In this document: positions 55,398 to 63,680 of the stretch, in pieces
How positions within the stretch are numbered: position 1 is the first letter of the stretch
Layout of the letters: each line of letters starts with the position of its first letter
Source: Arthrobacter sp. AQ5-05
GTDB taxonomy: Bacteria > Actinomycetota > Actinomycetes > Actinomycetales > Micrococcaceae
Reading direction: 5' to 3'
DNA length: 64,000 nucleotides
Assembly (NCBI RefSeq): GCF_003287975.1
Contig: NZ_QMKQ01000004.1
Span: 124,001 to 188,000 of the forward strand
Program-made: the position numbers and the translations under genes
Notes under the pieces: generated by a model
What the model was told of the DNA's origin: nothing
Seen by the model: only the letters and a program-made list of their open reading frames with translations
The model's database searches: none

Positions 55398-55957
55398 ATG
55401 GCCAAGCTGATCTACGCGTACCTCGCCTCGCTGGACGGGTATGTCGCCGACGCGTCGGGGGACTTCGGCTGGGCGTACCCGGGCGAGGAGGTCATGGACT
55501 TCATCAACGCCGCCGAGCGCGACGTGGGCACCTACCTCTACGGGCGCACCATGTACGAAATGATGGCCGGCTGGGAAACCGACCCCGAGTTTGCCGCCGG
55601 GTCGCCCGGGACGCCGAGTTCGCCCGGCTCTGGCAGGCCGCCGACAAGGTCGTCTTCTCGCGCAGCCTTCGGGCGGCGAGCACGAGGCGGACGCGGATCG
55701 AGCGCACCTTCGATGCCGGGACGGTGCGGGCACTGAAGGAAGATGCCGCAAAGGACCTCGGCGTTTCCGGCGCCGAGCTGGCAGCCGAGGCGTGGCGCGC
55801 GGGGCTCATCGACGAGTGCCAGGTCTTCGTGTCCCCGATGCTCGTCGGGGGAGGCAAGCGGATGTTCCCCGACGGGATCCGCCAACCGCTCGAGCTGCTC
55901 GAGGAGCGACGCTTCGACAACGGCATGGTCTTCATGCGCCACCGCGTGCTGCACTAG
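55398..55957 (+). pseudogene. RibD/DHFR-like dihydrofolate-reductase family gene with a frameshift
   Basis: First frame: MAKLIYAYLASLDGYVADASGDFGWAYPGEEV, TYLYGRTMYEMMAGWETDPEF, AAGSP. The other frame continues RDAEFARLWQAADKVVFSRSL, ERTFDAGTVRALKEDAAKDLGVSGAELAAEAWRAGLIDECQVFVSPMLVGGGKRMFP, to a stop at 55957. The break lies in a CCC run at 55605-55607; one added C would restore one 186-codon frame. Relatives are RibD C-terminal/DHFR-like reductases with unknown substrates. Ribosome site AAAGGGGAA. Confidence 0.82.
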
Positions 55958-56011
55958 CCGCCCCGGCGGCCGCGGGCCACGGAAACCTCGCTGGATCCTT
56001 CGAACGCCGAA

Positions 56012-56064
56012 GGGGCCGGCGCGCACGCACCATCGCCACGATGGTGCCATGCACGCCGGCCCCC
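56012..56064. terminator. Bidirectional hairpin, RibD-like / hpaD
   Basis: GGGGCCGGCG (56012-56021) pairs with CGCCGGCCCC (56054-56063), with an inner perfect stem GCACCATCG / CGATGGTGC. No U-tract. It separates convergent genes; a probable terminator or decay barrier. Confidence 0.7.
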
Positions 56065-56110
56065 GATCGAACGCGAAGGTCCGGTGGTGCGGCGGGTTGC
56101 GGGGTGCCGG

Positions 56111-57220
56111 CTAGAGCTGGTGGCCCATCTTGAAGCCGACTTCCTCGCCCGGGTCCCCGGTCAGCGCGTTTCCGGGTGCGCGGGTGTAGGAGAAGCCGTC
56201 GGCCCCCACCGTCACGGCCATCTCCGAGGAGTCGGTGCGCTTGACGACCTCGCGCGGGTTGCCGTCCAGGTCCAGCACCAGGGAGGCCTCGGTGTACCAG
56301 GACGGGACCACGGGGTTGCCCCACCAGTCGCGGCGCTGGTTGTCGTGCACGTCCCAGGTGATCACCGGGTTGTCCGGGTCCCCGGTGTAGTAGTCCTGGG
56401 TGTAGATCTCGATGCGGTGGTCATCGGGGTCCAGGATGTACAGGTAGAACGCGTTGGAGACGCCGTGGCGTCCGGGTCCGCGCTCGATGCGGTCGGACAT
56501 GCGCAGCGCGCCCATCTTGTCGCAGATCTGGATGATGTTGTGCTTCTCGTGGGTGGAGAAGGCCACGTGGTGCAGGCGCGGGCCGTCGCCGCCGGTCAGG
56601 GCGGTGTCGTGCACGGTGCCCTTGCGGTGCATCCACGCCGCGTAGGTGGTGCCCTTCTCGTCCTGGATGTCCTCGGTGACGCGGAAGCCCAGGTCCTCCA
56701 GGTAGGCCCGGCCGCGCGGCACGTCCGGGGTCACCTGGTTGAAGTGGTCCAGGCGGACCAGCTCGCCGGCCGAGTAGATGTCGTAGCGCTGGTGCAGGCG
56801 CTCGACGTGGGTGGTCTCGAAGAAGAACTCGTACGGGAATCCCAGCGGGTCCTCGACGCGGACCGCGTCGCCGATGCCCTTGACGAAGCCCCCGGTGCGG
56901 CGCTCGGTGCGGCAGCCCAGTTCCTTGTAGTACGCTTCGGCGGCATCCACGTCCGCGTTGGAGCGCACGCGGAAGGCCATGGCCTTCAGCGCTGCCACCG
57001 GGCCGAGGGTGAGCACCAGGTTGTGGTGGATGAACTCCTCGAAGGAGCGCAGGTAGATCTGCCGGTCGTCCTCGTAGGACACGTGCAGGCCCAGGACATC
57101 GACGTAGAACTTGCGCGATGCCGCCAGGTCGGTGACGACCAGCTCGGCGTAGGCGCAGCGCAGGATGTCCGGGGCCGGAACCGAGGGGGTGGGAACGGGG
57201 TTGGTGGGTGTCTTGGTCAT
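56111..57220 (-). CDS. hpaD: 3,4-dihydroxyphenylacetate (homoprotocatechuate) 2,3-dioxygenase
   Basis: 369 residues, type I extradiol dioxygenase, converting homoprotocatechuate to 5-carboxymethyl-2-hydroxymuconate semialdehyde. Metal ligands by alignment to Brevibacterium fuscum HPCD (numbers plus four): H159 (RLDHFNQ), H218 (LHHVAF), E271 (HRIEIYTQ). Active-site H204, W196, R247 and Y261 are also in place. The Arthrobacter MndD homologue is Mn-dependent; metal cannot be told from sequence. Last gene of the operon FAH-RraA, GntR, hpaE, hpaD (48-nt gap to hpaE). Confidence 0.95.
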   Translation of the reverse strand: MTKTPTNPVPTPSVPAPDILRCAYAELVVTDLAASRKFYVDVLGLHVSYEDDRQIYLRSFEEFIHHNLVLTLGPVAALKAMAFRVRSNADVDAAEAYYKELGCRTERRTGGFVKGIGDAVRVEDPLGFPYEFFFETTHVERLHQRYDIYSAGELVRLDHFNQVTPDVPRGRAYLEDLGFRVTEDIQDEKGTTYAAWMHRKGTVHDTALTGGDGPRLHHVAFSTHEKHNIIQICDKMGALRMSDRIERGPGRHGVSNAFYLYILDPDDHRIEIYTQDYYTGDPDNPVITWDVHDNQRRDWWGNPVVPSWYTEASLVLDLDGNPREVVKRTDSSEMAVTVGADGFSYTRAPGNALTGDPGEEVGFKMGHQL

Positions 57221-57268
57221 GACGGGGTTCGCTCCTTCGCGAATAAGGCTGGAAAGTTGTGGAAGTGC

Positions 57269-58774
57269 CTAGGCGCCGAACTTGGGGGTGTGGACCTCGC
57301 CGAGGGTGATGTGCACTGCCTGCTGGTCGGTGTAGAAGTCGATGGAGCGGTAGCCGCCCTCGTGTCCCAGGCCCGAGGCCTTCACGCCGCCGAACGGGCT
57401 GCGCAGGTCGCGCACATTGTGGCTGTTGAGCCAGACCATGCCGGCCTCGACGTCTTGGGCGAAGTTGTGCGCGCGCTTCAAATCGTTGGTCCACACGTAG
57501 GCGGCCAGGCCGTACTTGGTGTTGTTGGCCAGCGCCAGGGCCTCCTCGTCGGTGTCGAACGGGGTGATCGCCACGACGGGGCCGAAGATCTCCTCCTGGA
57601 AGATCCGGGCGTCCGGGGCGACATCGACGAACACGGTCGGGGCGACGTAGGAACCGTTTTCCTGGCCCTCGGGCAGGTTCTCCGGGCGGCCGCCGCCGGC
57701 CACGAGGCGGGCCTCGGTCTTGCCGATCTCCACGTAGCCCATGACCTTGGCGTAGTGCTCCGGGTGGACCAGCGCGCCGACCTGGGTTTCGGGATCGTGC
57801 GGGTCCCCGACCTTGATGTTCTTGGCACGTGCCGCATAGGCCTGGATGAACTTCTCGTAGATCGGGCGCTCGACCAGGATGCGCGAGCCGGCGGTGCAGC
57901 GCTCGCCGTTCAGCGAGAACACGCCGAAGAGGGTGGAGTCGATGGCTGCGTCGAAGTCCGCGTCGGCGAAGACGATGGCCGGGGACTTGCCGCCCAGTTC
58001 CATGGACATGCCCTTGAGGTTTTCGGCACAGTTGCGGAAGATCAGCTGGCCGGTGGAGGATTCGCCGGTGAAGGAGATCAGCGGAACCTTCGGGTGCTTG
58101 ACCAGCGCGTCGCCGGCTTCCTCGCCGATGCCGTTGACCAGGTTGAAGACGCCCACCGGCAGGCCCGCGTCCTCGAAGATGGCGGCCCACAGCGAGGCGG
58201 ACAGCGGGGTGAACTCGGCAGGCTTCAGCACCACGGTGCAGCCCGAGGCGATGGCCGGGGCGAGCTTCCAGGATTCGAGCATGAACGGGGTGTTCCACGG
58301 GGTGATCAGCCCGGCGACGCCGATCGGCTTGCGGTTGACGTAGTTCAGCTGGGAGCCGGGGACCTTCAGGGCGGTGTCGTGCTGGGCGACGATCAAGTCG
58401 GCGAAGAAGCGGAAGTTCTCCGCCGCGCGCTGGGCCTGGCCGCGGGCCTGGGTGATCGGAAGGCCGGTGTCGAAGGTTTCCATCTCCGCGAGGCGGTCTT
58501 CGGCGGCGACGACGGCGTCGGCGATCTTGTACAGCACCTTGGCGCGGGCCCGGGGGCTCATGGTCGGCCACGGGCCGTTCTTGAAGGCCTCGGTTGCGGC
58601 TGCGACCGCGGCGTCGATGTCTGCCTGCTGGCCGGCGGCTGCGGTGGCGTAGGTCGTGTTGGTCACCGGGTCCAGGACCTCGAAGGTCTCCCCGTTGATG
58701 GAATCGACGAACTTCCCGCCGATGTAGTGCTGGATTGTTGTCGGAAGGTTCTCGGGAACGAAGTGCTTGCTCAT
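57269..58774 (-). CDS. hpaE: 5-carboxymethyl-2-hydroxymuconate semialdehyde dehydrogenase
   Basis: 501 residues, aldehyde dehydrogenase superfamily, oxidising the hpaD ring-cleavage product with NAD. Marks: SITPWNTPFMLESWKLAPAIASGCTVVLKPAEFTP (in LITPWNTPFML), SFTGESSTGQ, SMELGGKSPAIVF (catalytic Glu), NGERCTAGSRI (catalytic Cys), and EEIFGPVVAITPF. The whole family fold is intact. Fifty-three nt separate it from the GntR gene and 48 nt from hpaD. Confidence 0.93.
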   Translation of the reverse strand: MSKHFVPENLPTTIQHYIGGKFVDSINGETFEVLDPVTNTTYATAAAGQQADIDAAVAAATEAFKNGPWPTMSPRARAKVLYKIADAVVAAEDRLAEMETFDTGLPITQARGQAQRAAENFRFFADLIVAQHDTALKVPGSQLNYVNRKPIGVAGLITPWNTPFMLESWKLAPAIASGCTVVLKPAEFTPLSASLWAAIFEDAGLPVGVFNLVNGIGEEAGDALVKHPKVPLISFTGESSTGQLIFRNCAENLKGMSMELGGKSPAIVFADADFDAAIDSTLFGVFSLNGERCTAGSRILVERPIYEKFIQAYAARAKNIKVGDPHDPETQVGALVHPEHYAKVMGYVEIGKTEARLVAGGGRPENLPEGQENGSYVAPTVFVDVAPDARIFQEEIFGPVVAITPFDTDEEALALANNTKYGLAAYVWTNDLKRAHNFAQDVEAGMVWLNSHNVRDLRSPFGGVKASGLGHEGGYRSIDFYTDQQAVHITLGEVHTPKFGA

Positions 58775-58827
58775 TTACTGGCTCCTTGTGGGGATTGCGG
58801 GGCGAAAGCGGTGTGCTGCGAAAGGGG

Positions 58828-59487
58828 CTAGATCGGGGAGGCCGGGAGGTTGGCCGCCGCGAGGTAGGCGTTCAGGGTGGTGGTGCGGTGGGCCCGGGCC
58901 GCCTGTTCGATTTGCGCGGCCGGGGCCCGGGTCTCGATCAGATCCAGCAGCCGGGCATGCTCGGCCACCGATTCCCGGGCGCGGCCCGGAATGTGGGTGA
59001 AGGAGGAGGTCCGCATCACGGCCAGGCGGTTCCAGCCGCGGTGCACCAGCTCCAGGATGTGCGGGTTGGGGCAGTTGCGGTAGAGCACCTGGTGGAACTC
59101 GTTGTTCAGTTCGGTGAAGCGCACCGCGTCGAAGTCGACCAACAGGTCGGCCATGGCCTGGTTGATGGCCCGGGCCGCGGCCAGCTGGTCGGCGTCGATG
59201 AACGGGGCGCTCAGCGCGGTGGCCGCGCCCTCGATGATCGCCAGGGTCTGCATGGTGTGCAGGTAGAGCGTGGTGTCCGCGGCGGCCACCATGGCCCCGA
59301 CGTTGCGTTCGAAGGTCACCAGTCCCTCGGCCTCCAGCCGGCGGATGGCCTCGCGGACCGGGACCACCGAGCAGCCAAGCTCGGCGGCGATGGTGCCCAG
59401 CACCAGCCGGTAGCCGGGGGTGAAGGTTCCCTCGGTGATCTTCTCGTGCAGCAGCCGGTAGGCCGACTCCGACTTGCTCGGTGCCAT
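58828..59487 (-). CDS. GntR-family (FCD) regulator of the homoprotocatechuate operon
   Basis: 219 residues. N-terminal winged helix (about 8-70: YRLLHEKITEGTFTPGYRLVLGTIAAELGCSVVPVREAIRRLEAEGLV), C-terminal all-helical FCD effector domain (about 85-215) with the metal-binding type pattern DADQLAAARAIN, FHQVLYRNCPN, and VAEHARLLDLIE. Encoded inside the operon between the FAH-RraA and hpaE genes, so it is likely autoregulated through the palindrome at the operon promoter. Gap 7 nt after the fusion gene. Confidence 0.9.
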   Translation of the reverse strand: MAPSKSESAYRLLHEKITEGTFTPGYRLVLGTIAAELGCSVVPVREAIRRLEAEGLVTFERNVGAMVAAADTTLYLHTMQTLAIIEGAATALSAPFIDADQLAAARAINQAMADLLVDFDAVRFTELNNEFHQVLYRNCPNPHILELVHRGWNRLAVMRTSSFTHIPGRARESVAEHARLLDLIETRAPAAQIEQAARAHRTTTLNAYLAAANLPASPI

Positions 59488-59494
59488 GGTGCGC

Positions 59495-61000
59495 CTAGAT
59501 TTCCGGTTCGCCGTCGGCGACCCACTGGTTGTACTTGGCCTTCCAGGGCGCGTTCATCGGGAACAGGCCCTCGATCTTGCTGCCCTTGGACACGTTCAGG
59601 AAGACGAAGGTGTCCTGGCGCTCGGATTCGACGACCTCCTCGGCGATCTCGGCGGCCAGGTGCGGCGGGATGACCAGGATGCCGTCGGCGTCGGCGATCA
59701 CGATGTCCCCGGGCACGACGGTGGTTCCTCCGCAGCCCACGGCCACGTCGGTGTCCCACGGCACGTGCTTGCGCCCCAGCACCGCCGGGTGCGCGCCGTT
59801 GTGGAAGGTGGGGATGTCCAGGGCGGCCACGGCATCCAGGTCGCGCACCCCGCCGTCGGTGATGATGGCCTCGGCGCCGCGGACCTGGGTGCGCATCGCC
59901 AGGATGTCGCCCAGGGTGCCCGAGCCCTTCTCGCCGCGGGCCTCCATGACCAGGATCTCGCCCGGGCCGATGTCGTCGATGACGCGTTTCTGTGCGTTGT
60001 AGCCGCCGCCGTGGGTCTTGAACAGGTCCTCGCGGCCCGGCACGTAGCGCAGCGTGCGCGCCGTGCCGATGACCTTTCTCATGCCCTTGGTGGCCTGCAG
60101 CCCGTCGACCGAGACATTGTTCAGTCCGCGCTTGCGCAGCGCTCCGGAGATGGTGGCGGTGGCCACCGACATGAGCTTTTCCTTGACTTCGTCGGTCAGT
60201 GCCTGCTTGCCGGTGATCGGCAGCTCGATGCCCGCGCCGGCGGCGGTGCCGAACGCGTCGATCCTGTCGGCGTCGGTGATCTTGGGCCGGTTGCCGAAGG
60301 CGGCGAAGTCTTGCGTGCCCTCGATGACGGTGGTGGACAGGCGTCCGGTGGTCAGGTTCGCGGCCTCGTCGTCGACCTGGACCTCGACCACGTCGCCCGG
60401 GTTGATCACCGAGGATCCTGCCGGGGTGCCGGTGAGGATCACGTCGCCTGGCTTCAGGGTCATCTGCTGCGAAAGGTCGGCGACGATCTGTGCGAAGGAG
60501 AAGATCAGCTCGCCGGTGGTGGCGTCCTGGGCAAGCTGGCCGTTGACCCAGGTGCGGATGCGCAGGGCCTCGGGGTTCACCGCGGCGGCCGGGAGCAGCA
60601 CCGGACCCAGCGGGGTGTAGCCGTCGCCGGACTTGGAGCGGATGTTCGATCCCTTGTCGGCGTACTTCATGTCGTACACGCCCAGGTCGTTGGAGGCGGT
60701 CACGTACCCGACGTGGCGCCAGGCGTCCTCGACACGGACGCGTCGGGCGTCGGTGCCGATGACCAGGGCGATCTCGCCCTCGAAGGCGAGCAGTTCGGTG
60801 CCGGCCGGGCGTTCGACGGTGGAACCGGAGGCTGCCAGCGAGGAGGAGGCCTTCATGAAGTAGGAGGGGAATGCCGGGGTGCGGCCGCGTTGGGCGGCGC
60901 GGGAGGAGTACGAGAGGTGCACTGCAAGAACCTTGCCGGCCTTGTCGAAGATGGACTGGTCGACCTGCACCGGCTCGGTGGCTGTGGCGTCGCTGCTCAC
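59495..61000 (-). CDS. FAH - RraA fusion: HPA-pathway isomerase/decarboxylase (HpaG-like)
   Basis: 501 residues from GTG 61000 with a consensus AGGAGG at 5 nt. Residues about 25-275: fumarylacetoacetate-hydrolase fold with metal Glu in LLAFEGEIALVIG, ASNDLGVYDMKYADKG and LIFSFAQIVADLSQQMTLKPGDVILTGTPAG (HpaG-type). Residues about 290-480: RraA / HMG-aldolase fold with ITDGGVRDLDAV (catalytic Arg and Asp) and GGTTVVPGDIVIADADGILVIP. E. coli HpaG is two FAH domains; here the second is RraA-like, a family with 4-hydroxy-2-oxo acid aldolase and oxaloacetate decarboxylase activity. It could supply decarboxylation or aldol cleavage. First gene of the operon. Confidence 0.9.
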   Translation of the reverse strand: MSSDATATEPVQVDQSIFDKAGKVLAVHLSYSSRAAQRGRTPAFPSYFMKASSSLAASGSTVERPAGTELLAFEGEIALVIGTDARRVRVEDAWRHVGYVTASNDLGVYDMKYADKGSNIRSKSGDGYTPLGPVLLPAAAVNPEALRIRTWVNGQLAQDATTGELIFSFAQIVADLSQQMTLKPGDVILTGTPAGSSVINPGDVVEVQVDDEAANLTTGRLSTTVIEGTQDFAAFGNRPKITDADRIDAFGTAAGAGIELPITGKQALTDEVKEKLMSVATATISGALRKRGLNNVSVDGLQATKGMRKVIGTARTLRYVPGREDLFKTHGGGYNAQKRVIDDIGPGEILVMEARGEKGSGTLGDILAMRTQVRGAEAIITDGGVRDLDAVAALDIPTFHNGAHPAVLGRKHVPWDTDVAVGCGGTTVVPGDIVIADADGILVIPPHLAAEIAEEVVESERQDTFVFLNVSKGSKIEGLFPMNAPWKAKYNQWVADGEPEI

Positions 61001-61023
61001 GGTTTCCTCCTGTTGTGTATGAA

Positions 61024-61035
61024 ATCGTATACGAT
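61024..61035. promoter_or_regulatory. GntR-family operator at the operon start site
   Basis: ATCGTATACGAT is a perfect 12-nt palindrome fitting the FadR/FCD type TnGTnnnACnA. It lies just 3 nt downstream of the -10 box, around the expected transcript start, so binding would block initiation. Confidence 0.75.
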
Positions 61036-61037
61036 CT

Positions 61038-61066
61038 AGTGTGATATCGATCTCCCGGCTTGTCAA
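61038..61066 (-). promoter_or_regulatory. Promoter of the homoprotocatechuate operon
   Basis: On the minus strand TTGACA (-35, 61061-61066) and CACACT (-10, 61038-61043) are 17 nt apart, close to the sigma-70 consensus. The GTG start of the fusion gene is 38 nt downstream, with AGGAGG between. Confidence 0.8.
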
Positions 61067-61578
61067 GGGTTGGTCCGCCCCAAGGGTGTCGGTATTGACG
61101 TGAAGTGCCCGATGCCCGCGGAACCATGCGGGAAATCGCCGGACCGCCCGACCCGTAAAGGATTTCTCGACATTCCCGCGAAATCGACGTCATGATCCCG
61201 GGCCCGCTGCCTCTTGATGTGTGAAACCAGCAAGGCGAACGCCCTTGCTGCTTTCAGAAGGGGTGCACGGAGCGCAACGGCGGGTTCTTGGGGAACCTGC
61301 CGCGGCCTGCGGGCACCGCTCAAGCGATGCCCGCTGGCGAATCGGCCGCTGCGTGTCTCGTCTCCTGGGGGGAGGAGGGGCACGCCATTGTGGCGACGCG
61401 CGACGTGGTGTGGCCGCGACACGGTCTTCAAGGAGGGGCCCGGATTCCTTGGGGGATTCCGAGATCCGCCGATGCCATACCCGGGGGGTGCCTCAGGGGC
61501 CGTGCGCCGAAACGTCGGTGCGCCGTGGAAGTGTATGCGGCAACTATCGTCCCCGTTGCACATCAGGAGCCAACCGCC
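61067..61578. other. Spacer between the HPA operon and an unknown gene
   Basis: About 510 nt, open frames on both strands but no motif or family pattern supported. It must contain the promoter of the 61579 gene; no clear box was seen. Confidence 0.35.
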
Positions 61579-62364
61579 ATGCCAGAAACCACAGACGCCT
61601 GCCAGCCATGGTGCAACAACCATTTTGGCGGTACCTGCGCCGCGGCGTTTCAACTGTATGAGAAGCCCTCGGCGCTTCGCGGCAGGGAGACCCTGTCGGG
61701 GATCGACCTGCAGGGAGCCGGTGGTGCCGCCGGCTGCAACGACCTGGAGCTTTCGGTGGGCAGTGAATTTGTGGACGACGAGGATGAAACCCCCGCGCTG
61801 TGGTGCATCCTGAATCTCGCCCTGATTGGTGACACCTACCGCGGGGAGCCGACGGCGTCGTTCCAAGCCAACGGCCCGGGCATGAAGAGCGTCCACGCGC
61901 AGCTGGGCAGGTTCCTGGCCCTGGTTCGCAGCGGGGAGGCGCACCGGGCCGAGCTGGAAGAAGGCATCGCCCCGGCCCGCGCCGGTTGGGCGGCCCGCAA
62001 CCGGGCCGACCAGCACCCGGACGACTGCCAGCCGTGGTGCCGGGACCACGGCGACGACGGCTGCCGGCTGACCATGACCCTGGGGTTGACCGCCGGGACC
62101 GGAGACCAGAACCTGGTCTACGGCGCCCCGGGGGAGGCTGCCGGGGCGGCCGACCTGCTGGCGGCACGGGCAATCTACACACCCGGCGCCGAAGGCAGCC
62201 GAGGCTCCTTCCACCTCGCCCTGGACTGCTGGAACACCGTCGGCCACGACCAGGATGGACACCGCACCAACCGCACCGCGTCGTTGCCGGTGACGATGCC
62301 TGCCCTGAAGCGCATCCACGCCCGGCTCGGCGACCTGTTGGTTCAGGTGGGAGCCGCCGGCTGA
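61579..62364 (+). CDS. Unknown protein with two internal repeats (possible DUF6907-like)
   Basis: 261 residues. Two copies of a ~125-residue unit: the first opens DACQPWCNNHFGGTC, the second DDCQPWCRDHGDDGC, each followed by an LxLxxG strand and ending with a KSVHAQLGRFL / KRIHARLGDLL helix. The CxPWC...C cluster could bind zinc or form disulfides. Resemblance to the actinobacterial DUF6907 type is a guess. No signal peptide. AGGAG lies 10 nt before ATG 61579; the frame extends upstream without support. Confidence 0.72.
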   Translation: MPETTDACQPWCNNHFGGTCAAAFQLYEKPSALRGRETLSGIDLQGAGGAAGCNDLELSVGSEFVDDEDETPALWCILNLALIGDTYRGEPTASFQANGPGMKSVHAQLGRFLALVRSGEAHRAELEEGIAPARAGWAARNRADQHPDDCQPWCRDHGDDGCRLTMTLGLTAGTGDQNLVYGAPGEAAGAADLLAARAIYTPGAEGSRGSFHLALDCWNTVGHDQDGHRTNRTASLPVTMPALKRIHARLGDLLVQVGAAG

Positions 62365-62462
62365 GAACCTTCGCGCAACCACCGGGCGCGGAAAGGTCCT
62401 TCGGGGCGTGGTCCGAGGCGGTGGCGATGGCCCGGGTCGACGGAGCCGGAGTGGGCGCGGGG

Positions 62463-63278
62463 CTACTTCCCGCCCAGGAAGGCGACCGCAGCGTTCCTGA
62501 ATTCCCGGCTGGTCACCGCGTTGGCATGGTCGCGTCCGGCCAGCCAGAGCACGGACTTCTCGGTCTCGCGGGTTGCCAGCAGCTCGGTGAGCCGCGGCAT
62601 CGTCGTGGCCAGCGCATCCCCGTCCCCGGCCACCAGCAGCGTGGGCATGGTGGGGATCATCTGCTCGGGGGAGAAGGGCTCGGTCTTGATGGCCTGGATC
62701 ATGCTCATGAGCGAGAACATGTCGTTGGATTCCACGGTCTGGGCCATCCGCAGCAAATCCGCCGTCGACTCGTCGGCGATCGAGGTGCCGTCGGCCAGGA
62801 ATTGCTGGGCGGCATTCAGGTCGAAGGCGGCCAACGGGTCGATGCTCGCCGGCCCGCCGAGCACCAGGCGGTTGACCAGCTGGGGCTGGGTGCCGCCGAA
62901 TTCCCAGGCCAGGCGCGCGCCCAGGGAGTAGCCGACCACGTCGATGCCGCTGAGCGGGTCGGTGGGCGACAGGGCCTTCACCCCGTGGTCCATCAACAGC
63001 TGCAGCAAGTCCGCGCGCATCCGGCTGGGGGTGTAGGCATCCAGGTCCTCGGGCGCCGGGGAGGTGCCGTGTCCGGGAAGATCGACGGCCAGCACCTTGC
63101 GTCCGGCCTCGGTGAGGGAGCGGATCCAGCCGGATTTCACCCAGTTCAGCTCGCTGGAGGAGGCAAAGCCGTGCAGCAGGACCACCGGGCGCAACGCGGT
63201 GGGGGAGCCTGGTTCGTAGACGGTCAGGCCCAGGGCGTTGGCGGTGCCTTCGACGAGGTGCTCGTGTGTGGATTCCAT
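62463..63278 (-). CDS. Alpha/beta-hydrolase
   Basis: 271 residues. Oxyanion HGFASSS (about 36-42), nucleophile elbow GYSLGAR (S118), and a C-terminal His in AGRDHANAV; a Gly-rich lid lies between (about 165-205). The AVDLPGHGTS stretch is typical of esterases, epoxide hydrolases and C-C hydrolases. It might act on an ester or lactone; no pathway link shown. AAAGGAT about 8 nt before ATG 63278. The frame extends upstream to 63359 without a ribosome site. Confidence 0.85.
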   Translation of the reverse strand: MESTHEHLVEGTANALGLTVYEPGSPTALRPVVLLHGFASSSELNWVKSGWIRSLTEAGRKVLAVDLPGHGTSPAPEDLDAYTPSRMRADLLQLLMDHGVKALSPTDPLSGIDVVGYSLGARLAWEFGGTQPQLVNRLVLGGPASIDPLAAFDLNAAQQFLADGTSIADESTADLLRMAQTVESNDMFSLMSMIQAIKTEPFSPEQMIPTMPTLLVAGDGDALATTMPRLTELLATRETEKSVLWLAGRDHANAVTSREFRNAAVAFLGGK

Positions 63279-63389
63279 GTGGCAGATCCTTTCAGATCCG
63301 GAAGGGCTTGGCGAATGTCCCGGCGTTGCGCAGGGCGTGGGGCCGGGGCGCTGCCACAATACGTGACGGTGGGCGGGGCGGTGGTTGGC

Positions 63390-63680
63390 GGTTCAACGGC
63401 CTGAAAGTGTTCGACCACCGGGAACGGATCGTGGAAGCGATGCAGCAGTCGTTTCCATTCGAGGTGGATCACCGAACCGCGGAAGCCGACGGTGGGCGCC
63501 TCGACGGATACCCGGGAGACCGGCAAACGGGAAGTGGTTGGGCGTTTCGATGCTGCGGGACAGCTGCAGGCCGAGGTGGCCCTCGGTGGCGGAAATCAGT
63601 GGCCGAGCCTGCTCGAACGCGGCCGTGAACTCGTCTTCCATGCCGCTGATGACGGGCAGCAACGCGTGTCCGGTGATCAT
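63390..63680 (-). pseudogene. Broken antibiotic-biosynthesis-monooxygenase-fold gene
   Basis: First frame, from ATG 63680: MITGHALLPVISGMEDEFTAAFEQARPLISATEGHLGLQLSRSIETPNHFPF, then lost. The neighbouring frame continues VGFRGSVIHLEWKRLLHRFHDPFPVVEHFQAV, the usual C-terminus of this ~95-residue ABM family. The switch lies near 63510-63530, and the residues around it (where LLLVEWDT is typical) have drifted. Frameshifted remnant of a small heme- or quinol-modifying monooxygenase-like protein. Confidence 0.75.

Noticed and set aside
56084-58831. 915-codon plus-strand frame
   Set aside because: Antisense to hpaD and hpaE; repetitive Val/Asp/Gly/His composition typical of GC-rich shadows.
43520-63680. 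All broken genes explained by sequencing error
   Set aside because: Long genes (sbcC, acnA, helicase, MprF-like) are intact over many kilobases, and the ABC-F and hpaB genes carry substitutions or deletions that base-call errors would not give. Individual one-base cases (55605, 21560) remain open.
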